IMG/VR virus record: IMGVR_UViG_3300032116_001426 | Coordinates: 1-22,325 of that record | Length of the DNA stretch: 22,325 bases | Direction: 5' to 3' (one strand) | Source: a virus | In this document: positions 18,049 through 22,325 of the stretch, piece by piece | Numbering within the stretch: position 1 is the first letter of the stretch | Layout: each line of letters starts with the position of its first letter | The notes under the pieces: generated by a model | Told to the model about the DNA's origin: nothing | What the model saw: the letters and a program-made list of their open reading frames with translations, nothing else | Databases searched by the model: none | Program-made: the position numbers and the translations under genes

Positions 18049-18762
18049 CTACCCAATAAGTTCAGGTTTATCAAATCCCCATGCTTCTAATGTAGCTTTA
18101 AAAGGAGCACCTTCTAAATTATAGACTATGGAGAGCATTTCTCTAGCAATTTCTCTTATCTCTTTTTGAGCGTGATCATCCATCCTTTGATTAATAAAAT
18201 TATGAAATGACCGCATATTAAACATAACATCCGCTGTTATCTGAGAATTATAAGTCTTAAAAAATCTAGCTGTTTCTTTAGCTCTTTTTCTACCAAGAAC
18301 TGGTGTAAGTTCTTTAACAGCTTCATGATAATAAACATTCCCAAGTTTTGTATACTCCTCTAATATAGAGAGAAGATCTTTATGGAATCTTTTAGACTTA
18401 ATACCCTTCCAATCTTCTGGTAGATAGTATTTATCTTCTTTAAGTTCTTTATATCTAGCTGACTCAGCATTAATAGAGGATATTCTATGCTTTAATAAAT
18501 GTATATGTGAAGCAATATCCGTAGTAACTAGGAAATGAACAATTCCCTTTTCAAACGGAGATCCATGTGGAACTGGGTGTGCATCCCAAAGCTGTTTAAT
18601 TAAAGCGGGGATACGTTCTTTCTTTTCTGGGGTTAAATCTCTAGATGTAGACGTCCATGCAGAAAGAGCTATTACTTCATCTGAACCATAGTAACCTATA
18701 AGTTCAACTTTATTTGTGGAGGCGGCGGGAGTCGAACCCGCGTCTTCAGTATTACTTTTCAT
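18049..18762 (-). CDS. thyX: Flavin-dependent thymidylate synthase ThyX
   Basis: ThyX makes dTMP from dUMP using FAD, NADPH and methylenetetrahydrofolate, supplying thymidine for phage DNA. The signature RHR-X7-S is present as 'KHRISSINAES' at 91-101, with Lys in place of the first Arg, then 'ARYKEL'. The C-terminal FAD/dUMP-binding segment 'QRMDDHAQKEIREIA' is also present. Length (237 aa) is normal. The start is odd: homology should begin near 'KVELIGYYGSDE', but no ATG, GTG or TTG lies there. The only in-frame ATG, at 18762, is inside the tmRNA 3' domain, so residues 1-16 (MKSNTEDAGSTPAAST) are encoded by tmRNA sequence. Either translation starts there or a non-standard start is used. The gene ends in TAG. 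Confidence 0.93.
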   Translation of the reverse strand: MKSNTEDAGSTPAASTNKVELIGYYGSDEVIALSAWTSTSRDLTPEKKERIPALIKQLWDAHPVPHGSPFEKGIVHFLVTTDIASHIHLLKHRISSINAESARYKELKEDKYYLPEDWKGIKSKRFHKDLLSILEEYTKLGNVYYHEAVKELTPVLGRKRAKETARFFKTYNSQITADVMFNMRSFHNFINQRMDDHAQKEIREIAREMLSIVYNLEGAPFKATLEAWGFDKPELIG

Positions 18763-18962
18763 TAACCTTTAAGTGTGATTTAATTTAAGCGTAAACTAAT
18801 TCTAAAATTTCTACCTCTTGAGAAACGTAGCTGGTAGAGTTCTCCGGCACTATAAGTGCATCTGCGTAAGAGTTGTCATTTATTGTTATCTACTTAAGGC
18901 GTAGACGACCTTCATCACAGTTAATGTAAGCACTATATACCAAATCAATACCAGGCGCCCCC
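18717..18962 (-). ncRNA. ssrA: Transfer-messenger RNA (tmRNA), compact 246-nt form
   Basis: tmRNA rescues stalled ribosomes and tags the unfinished protein. The 5' end GGGGGCG pairs with the 3' CGCCTCC plus discriminator A (CCA not encoded), and CTGGTATTGATTTGG matches the conserved tRNA-like 5' domain. The 3' end has GACGCGGGTTCGACTCCCGC, very close to bacterial tmRNA. Helix 2 is TTAACTGTGA (18915-18924) with TCACACTTAA (18769-18778), one mismatch. A first pseudoknot (AAGG/CCTT with CTAC/GTAG) precedes the tag region, a hairpin GCACT-TAT-AGTGC follows, and a second pseudoknot pairs GAGAA/TTCTC with CTACC/GGTAG. The likeliest tag frame reads NDNSYADALIVPEN and runs on to end ELVYA at TAA (18785-18787). 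Bacterial tmRNAs are usually 350-400 nt. It lies within the late operon and overlaps the thyX start. Confidence 0.92.
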
Positions 18963-18984
18963 ATAATAGTGGTGAAGAACACCA

Positions 18985-19482
18985 CTAAATTTCTCCTTTT
19001 TCAGAAGCAGATTCCTCTAAATCTCCATGAGTTTTAGTTTGACGTTCTTTAGCTAACCGCTCTAAAATAGATTCATACTGATCCCATAATTTGGGGGTAT
19101 TTGCAACCATCTTATCTTTAGCTTCAAAGGTATCTAAAGAATAAGGTATAGAGGAAATAAACTCATCTCTTTCATGTAGCGTCTTTTCCCATCTCATAAG
19201 AGCCCTTTCTACTTTAGTAAGTAGATTATCTTCTACAAAAGAAAGAAGATCAGAGTAGGACTCCCATGAGAAGGAAGGATCAGAGATAAGGTAATCCTTA
19301 TAAATAAGTTCTTGGCGTTCTTTAGGGGAAAGCTCAAAGAACTTAGAATCAGGGTGCGCGTATAAAAATATTGCTCATAAATGTTCAGAGGGTATTTCTA
19401 AAAAATCTTTTAATAGAACTGACAACTCAGGATTAGTAGAGAAAAAATCCTTATGTATATCAAAACTATTTAGGAGCGTCAT
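18985..19482 (-). CDS. Conserved phage protein of unknown function, 165 aa, one in-frame TGA
   Basis: Read with TGA as an amino acid, this gene runs from ATG 19482 to TAG 18985; the TGA at 19375-19377 is residue 36. The context is 'IPSEHL-TGA-AIFLYAHPDSKF' followed by 'LSPKERQELIYKDYL'. I associate this segment with a conserved protein upstream of terL in Bacteroidota phages, where a Trp before 'AI' is common; no function is known to me. The rest is helical and charged, with a Lys/Glu-rich C-terminus. In the standard code only the last 70 residues would be called. It starts 17 bp inside the preceding coiled-coil gene and lies 22 bp before the tmRNA 5' end. Confidence 0.8.
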
Positions 19483-19825
19483 TTTGAGGTTGCTTCTGTA
19501 TCAGATCTTTAAACTCCTTAATAAGGGAAACAATTTCTGCAATAGTAAGCATTAGCTCTTTCCAATGGAAAAGTATAGTCATTAGATTCGGCTTACGTAA
19601 TGCTTGAGGAGCAAGACGAGTTTCAATAGTTACCAATCTATTAAGTGCTTCTTGAGCAATTGCTTGCATTTGATTGGTCTGTTGTTTAGCAGTCTCAAGT
19701 TCTGCTTTAGTGTTTTCTAATTCTAGTGCAGTTTGGTTCATCTCTAAATATATTGGTGATTCTTCTAAAGAAGAAGTGTTTTCTACAACTTTAGGAGTTT
19801 TATTAGCTTTTGGTTTATTTTTCAT
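19466..19825 (-). CDS. Small coiled-coil protein, 119 aa
   Basis: I do not recognise the family. After a basic Lys/Pro-rich N-terminus (1-15), residues about 28-72 form a long coiled coil rich in Glu, Gln, Leu and Ala ('ELENTKAELETAKQQTNQMQ'). A hydrophobic or amphipathic stretch follows ('LMTILFHWKELMLTIAEIV', about 81-99), then a polar tail. It could be an oligomeric structural or accessory protein. The start overlaps the groES 3' end by 11 bp; the TAG stop overlaps the 165-aa gene by 17 bp. Confidence 0.65.
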   Translation of the reverse strand: MKNKPKANKTPKVVENTSSLEESPIYLEMNQTALELENTKAELETAKQQTNQMQAIAQEALNRLVTIETRLAPQALRKPNLMTILFHWKELMLTIAEIVSLIKEFKDLIQKQPQNDAPK

Positions 19826-20195
19826 CTTTAATAATAGCTTCTATAAGTGAAGTAGGTATAGATATATATCCATCAAAAGAAAGGATCTTTGTTGAACGAT
19901 CAATAAAGAATTGATACTGGGGGGAAACAGCGTGAGTAGATACATATACCCTATCACCTACTTGTAAATCAGTATTCTCCTTAGAAAGGAGATCTTTAGC
20001 GTGGGGGGATATAGAAACTACAGTACCTTGTGAAAGATAAGTAAGATCAGAAGCTTTAGCTTTAAGCTTACCTCCATCTGTCTCCTCATAAGTAAACTGA
20101 GGTATCAATAACCCCGATGAAGTAGTAGTGTGCTCTGGTTCCTTATCTAGGAGTACAAGAACTCTATTACCTATAAGATTAATATTAGTTAACAT
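19815..20195 (-). CDS. groS: GroES-like co-chaperonin
   Basis: This is the lid of the GroEL chamber, 126 aa (bacterial GroES is about 95; phage T4 gp31 is 111). The start is placed at ATG 20195 (MLTNINLIGNRVLVLLDKEP), matching where GroES homology begins; a longer frame upstream is chance read-through into the previous gene. A mobile loop is visible at about 20-34 ('PEHTTTSSGLLIP') with the hydrophobic triplet LLI that would bind the GroEL apical domain. The rest follows the GroES beta-barrel pattern: 'SQGTVVSIS', then 'LQVGDRVYV'. An insertion of about 20 residues follows the loop. It overlaps its upstream neighbour by 11 bp and the coiled-coil gene by 11 bp, and pairs functionally with the phage groEL in the same operon. 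Confidence 0.9.
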   Translation of the reverse strand: MLTNINLIGNRVLVLLDKEPEHTTTSSGLLIPQFTYEETDGGKLKAKASDLTYLSQGTVVSISPHAKDLLSKENTDLQVGDRVYVSTHAVSPQYQFFIDRSTKILSFDGYISIPTSLIEAIIKDEK

Positions 20196-20367
20196 ATACT
20201 TCAATAAGTTTTGAGAGTGCTTTTTCTGTTTGTTCTTTAAGAGAAGAAGAATCAGTAGTCTTAAGTAGTTCTGTAAGTGCTTTAATAGAAGCAATATGAA
20301 ACTCTCTTTGTGAATTTACTTGTTGAACAGTCTCTTGTGGAAAGACTGGAGTGTTTTTCTGTGCCAT
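20185..20367 (-). CDS. Small helical protein, 60 aa
   Basis: I do not recognise the family. It starts MAQKNTPVFPQETVQQV and continues as a likely helical hairpin ('REFHIASIKALTELLKTTD' then 'LKEQTEKALSKLIEVYV'). It is coupled to groES by an 11-bp overlap and follows the 113-aa gene by 2 bp, which supports its reality. Nothing suggests an enzyme; a small accessory or scaffold-type role is possible. Confidence 0.6.
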   Translation of the reverse strand: MAQKNTPVFPQETVQQVNSQREFHIASIKALTELLKTTDSSSLKEQTEKALSKLIEVYVN

Positions 20368-20369
20368 AA

Positions 20370-20711
20370 TTAATGATGCCAGGAACCAAATCGTTCCTTA
20401 TAATTTTTAGATTTATAATATTGATAAACTTGATGCCTTATCTTAAGGGCTGATTGAAACAATTTAACTTCAGTGGGGAATCTATTCTTACGAAGCTTAA
20501 TAAAGAGATGCCTCATCATATTCCTAAATCCTCCAGGCTTAAGTACTAAAGAACCTAAGTCTTCTAACCTAAATCCTACGTACCTAATATTCTTATAATT
20601 ATCAGAGATAACTTTAAACTGAAAATAAATAACATGTTTTACTTTATCCTCAGGCATCTTAAGTAGAAGGGAAGTCTGCTTAATCAGCGGCTCTATTGAG
20701 GAGAGTAACAT
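20370..20711 (-). CDS. Conserved-looking basic phage protein, 113 aa
   Basis: This basic protein has the segment 'NIRYVGFRLEDLGSLVLKPG' (about 41-60), a pattern like the 'I-x-GFG-x-F-P' motif seen in small proteins upstream of terL in Bacteroidota phages. The function is unknown; the Lys/Arg content would allow nucleic-acid binding. The start at 20711 lies 32 bp inside the preceding gene; Met19 (20657) is an alternative that would remove the overlap. It ends in TAA just before the 60-aa gene. Confidence 0.6.
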   Translation of the reverse strand: MLLSSIEPLIKQTSLLLKMPEDKVKHVIYFQFKVISDNYKNIRYVGFRLEDLGSLVLKPGGFRNMMRHLFIKLRKNRFPTEVKLFQSALKIRHQVYQYYKSKNYKERFGSWHH

Positions 20712-21045
20712 TAAATTCTTTTGTGTTTAAAAGTTTCTTTATAGTGGGAGTGTAATCAATAAAGTTATCTTCATCTCGATATAGATACCCTTTAGAAATA
20801 AGAGAGTTAACTTTAAGGGAAAGATTCTGCTTTGTCATCTTAGGAGTATAAGACTCAGACACTAACTTACGAGCCTTATAAGAGAAGGGATAGAACCTGT
20901 GAGTATCTGGTAAGGACATGAACCTCGCTAAGAGATCAGCCTCTGTATCGGAGATACTTTTATCCTCAGGAGAGAACAATCCTATTACCCTAAGTGTGTT
21001 GAACAGAAACTCTTTCGTATTGTCTGAACTTACATTCATCTTCAT
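20680..21045 (-). CDS. First late-operon gene: winged-helix-like protein, 121 aa
   Basis: This is the first gene after the promoter at 21062-21097. The N-terminal half is helical ('TKEFLFNTLRVIGLFSPED'). The C-terminal half, 'TKQNLSLKVNSLISKGYLYR' then 'YTPTIKKLL', resembles a winged helix-turn-helix, with a helix-turn-helix leading to a 'KGYLYRDED' wing. I have seen similar proteins near terL in crAss-like phages, with no established function to my knowledge. It might bind DNA, for example in packaging or late regulation. Two adjacent Met codons (residues 1 and 3) are possible starts. It overlaps the next gene by 32 bp. Confidence 0.65.
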   Translation of the reverse strand: MKMNVSSDNTKEFLFNTLRVIGLFSPEDKSISDTEADLLARFMSLPDTHRFYPFSYKARKLVSESYTPKMTKQNLSLKVNSLISKGYLYRDEDNFIDYTPTIKKLLNTKEFNVTLLNRAAD

Positions 21046-21061
21046 TTACTTTAATTTACTG

Positions 21062-21097
21062 CAAAGATACGAAATAAAAAGGGAGATGTCAAGTATT
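21062..21097 (-). promoter_or_regulatory. Late-operon promoter, Bacteroidota type
   Basis: On the minus strand this reads AAATACTTGAC, an 18-bp spacer, then TATCTTTG, fitting the Bacteroidota TAnnTTTG -7 box. The start would be about 10-15 bp before the first gene's ATG at 21045. It shares AAATACTTGACA with the promoter near 22.1 kb. It probably drives the head, chaperonin and RNA operon down to the terminator at 4545. Confidence 0.8.
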
Positions 21098-21124
21098 TAC
21101 TAAAATATTTTTAAATTATTTTGC

Positions 21125-21541
21125 GAGATTTATCGAGCATCTCAAGCTCCCCCTTGGGGGATGAGATTTAAGAGCTCAGGGGGACGGATACAGCTCTGCC
21201 CTTCCCCCTTAAAAATAAGGAGGTTAGGGCACCAGGTTTCCGGCCTGGTGGGGGTTTATTTTAAAGCTTAAGGGATGCCAGTGCTACCATCTATAAACGG
21301 TTACCCGATGAAGTGTGGATGCCTCGCCGTATAAGGTATTATAGTACCAAAGGCGTTAGCGAAATATAGTGCCCTACCAGAACCACTTCAATAACATCAC
21401 ATTCTATTCTTTAAAACATTTTCTCCGCTATCGGGGACAATTTCAACTTTCTTCAAGTCTATTAACCCGACTTCTAAACCCAGGGCTACTTTTTGCATTG
21501 GTGCCTGAGGGTTGACACAGAATTCTGATGGATTCGTGCGG
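21125..21541 (-). ncRNA. Candidate large structured non-coding RNA
   Basis: About 415 bp with no convincing gene in the TGA-as-Trp code, visibly less AT-rich than the surroundings and full of paired segments on the minus strand. These include AACCC/GGGTT (21477-21513), closing CAGG/CCTG; AAGTC/GACTT (21455-21473); GAAGTG/CACTTC (21310-21389), enclosing CGCC/GGCG and a GGTA-CTATAA-TACC hairpin (21335-21348); and a CGG-GTAA-CCG GNRA-type hairpin (21298-21307). Further on are an 8-bp stem in GCCC/GGGC (21198-21230), a perfect CACCAGG/CCTGGTG hairpin (21230-21250), and a layered hairpin GAGC-ATCTCA-CCCCC (21135-21177). A promoter lies just upstream. I see no RNase P, 6S, SRP or tmRNA signature. 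Large ornate phage RNAs such as ROOL and GOLLD are the nearest class by style. Confidence 0.6.
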
Positions 21542-21546
21542 AAGTA

Positions 21547-21579
21547 CAAATATACAAAAAAGGGAAATATGGGTGTAAA
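21547..21579 (-). promoter_or_regulatory. Probable promoter for the structured RNA
   Basis: On the minus strand TTTAC, a 20-bp spacer, then TATATTTG (21547-21554), fits the TAnnTTTG -7 box with a weaker -33 element. It lies just after the 91-aa gene and directly before the structured stretch, so transcription would begin near 21541. It is a weaker match than the other two promoters. Confidence 0.55.
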
Positions 21580-21597
21580 ATAATATTAGTAATTACT

Positions 21598-21873
21598 TTA
21601 CTCATTACTATTTGGAGATATAACGAGTTTAGGATGAGAGAGAAGTTTTGAGAGAGTTATATGAAATTGCTTTGGAAAATTAATAAGATCCAAATAAAAA
21701 TAATCATATATATCCTTATTCATAAAAGAAATAAGAGAATCTACATTATCTGAAAAAGTAGATACCGAATAAAAATTCTCTAAAGAAGGCCCTATCCTAA
21801 GACGATAGTTTCTAGAGTGTGGTCCATGAAACTCAAAGGAGGGTACGATTTCTAAACTATTGGCGTTGCGCAT
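21598..21873 (-). CDS. Small protein of unknown function, 91 aa
   Basis: I do not recognise the family. It starts MRNANSLEIVPSFEFHGPHS and has an aromatic-rich middle ('IYDYFYLDLINFPKQFHITL'). There is no membrane segment or motif of known function. Its start overlaps the 3' end of the MazG-like gene by 17 bp, so the two form a small operon driven by the promoter near 22.1 kb. It ends in TAA, 19 bp before the probable promoter of the structured RNA. Confidence 0.6.
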   Translation of the reverse strand: MRNANSLEIVPSFEFHGPHSRNYRLRIGPSLENFYSVSTFSDNVDSLISFMNKDIYDYFYLDLINFPKQFHITLSKLLSHPKLVISPNSNE

Positions 21874-22060
21874 TTCTTTGTTGTATTAATTTTTCAACAT
21901 AATTGGCTGCATCTAAAAGTTCTTCTTGTAAATGCAAAAGAAAGTCATCTGTATTATTCTCAAAGAGTGTAGTATTATATTTAGAAATACCAGTAGAAGA
22001 TCTTTGATTAAGCTTTGATATTACAGATAAAACAATTGGGTCAGTGGTTAGTGCTGTCAT
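21857..22060 (-). CDS. Small MazG-like/DUF-type phage protein, 67 aa
   Basis: The pattern R-x4-G-x2-KY ('RSSTGISKYNTTL') followed by 'HLQEELLDAANYVEKLIQ' matches small phage proteins distantly related to MazG-type nucleotide pyrophosphohydrolases, where the EE-x2-D motif binds metal. At 67 aa only one helix pair of that fold is present, so activity is uncertain. It ends in TAG and overlaps the 91-aa gene by 17 bp. It follows a strong promoter at 22104-22140. Confidence 0.65.
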   Translation of the reverse strand: MTALTTDPIVLSVISKLNQRSSTGISKYNTTLFENNTDDFLLHLQEELLDAANYVEKLIQQRNAQRQ

Positions 22061-22103
22061 ACATTATCTATATAATTTGTGTTCATGTTTTGTAAAGTTT
22101 ATA

Positions 22104-22140
22104 CAAAGATACAACATTTGAGTGTGCTTTGTCAAGTATT
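22104..22140 (-). promoter_or_regulatory. Bacteroidota-type promoter for the MazG-like gene
   Basis: On the minus strand AAATACTTGACA is followed, 19 bp after TTGAC, by TATCTTTG. This matches the late-operon promoter almost exactly, including the bases upstream of -33. The leader to the ATG at 22060 is about 35 bp. Confidence 0.8.
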
Positions 22141-22325
22141 TCGATAATTATTTTATGCCCCCCCCCTTCTTTTTTTACAATATTGATGGGGTAGGTATAC
22201 CCCCCCCTAAAATATATACGCGCCTAAGGGACACTAGTCCACAACAGAATACCCCCGCTGCGCTTTTGTCGGAACAAATGGGGTAGTGGCTCAATCTTCT
22301 TTGATTATGTCAGACTCACTGGTGA
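22141..22325. other. Gene-free right end with C homopolymers and inverted repeats
   Basis: No supported gene is seen. Runs of nine C (22158-22166) and eight C (22200-22207) occur on the plus strand. Short inverted repeats include GGAC-ACTA-GTCC, TTTGT-CGGA-ACAAA enclosed by ACCCC/GGGGT, and AGTG/CACT around AATC/GATT. One minus-strand frame is open only if two TGAs are read, and its product has no phage-like character. The stretch may be the 3' part of another structured RNA that continues past the edge. Confidence 0.4.

Noticed and set aside
20196-20294. N-terminal extension of GroES (33 extra residues beginning MLLLKHLQNY)
   Set aside because: GroES homology starts at the ATG at 20195; the extension is the other frame of the 60-aa gene and has a Leu-rich chance composition.
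21125-21541. RNase P RNA, 6S RNA, SRP RNA or a second tmRNA
   Set aside because: The conserved sequence blocks of these RNAs that I know (for example GAGGAAAGTC of RNase P or a tRNA-like T arm) are absent.
1-22325. CRISPR array, insertion sequence or attachment site
   Set aside because: No regularly spaced direct repeats, transposase or integrase genes, or terminal inverted repeats were seen.

Overview
The window reads as part of a tailed-phage genome from a Bacteroidota host, probably a crAss-like phage or a close relative. It is AT-rich and every convincing gene lies on the minus strand, so genes are transcribed from the right end of the window towards the left. Three promoters match the Bacteroidota pattern (a -33 TTGAC-like box and a -7 TAnnTTTG box). 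The TerL, portal, scaffold and major capsid proteins and their order suit a crAss-like phage, but I could not run a search, so the placement rests on recognition by eye.

The genetic code appears altered: TGA is read as an amino acid, almost certainly tryptophan. Each of the genes whose 3' end lies in the window stops with TAA or TAG and none with TGA, while seven in-frame TGA codons interrupt otherwise intact genes: four in terL, one in a 165-aa gene and one in each of two tail-fibre genes. In one tail-fibre gene two 26-aa repeats align so that TGA falls exactly on a TGG Trp codon. Standard-code gene calling would break terL into pieces and truncate three other genes.

Layout from right to left. 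(1) 22071-22325: no gene seen; short inverted repeats, C homopolymers and a promoter. (2) 21598-22060: two small genes, one resembling a MazG-like phage protein. (3) About 21125-21541: a highly structured non-coding stretch with its own promoter, a candidate large ncRNA. (4) A promoter at 21062-21097 that appears to start the long late operon. (5) 18985-21045: a winged-helix-like protein, small unknown proteins, a GroES co-chaperonin, a coiled-coil protein and a 165-aa conserved phage protein. (6) 17798-18962: a compact tmRNA overlapping the start of thyX, a hairpin-rich element and a UCA-anticodon tRNA with a long variable arm. (7) 15511-17782: three small genes and a full-length GroEL chaperonin. 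(8) 5964-15521: the morphogenesis block of TerL, portal, acidic scaffold, major capsid protein, two small membrane proteins (one holin-like), an unknown 326-aa protein and a neck-ring protein. (9) 4589-5950: a 453-aa probable virion protein followed by an intrinsic terminator. (10) 1-4526: three tail-fibre or receptor-binding genes, the last running off the left edge.

The operon combines capsid assembly with a phage GroES/GroEL pair, probably folding phage proteins; translation-support RNAs (tmRNA and a UGA-reading tRNA) suited to a recoded genome; and dTMP synthesis by ThyX. The most unusual items are the structured RNA near 21.3 kb, the 246-nt tmRNA overlapping thyX, and the mismatch between a class II UCA tRNA and the Trp meaning that the protein contexts imply.
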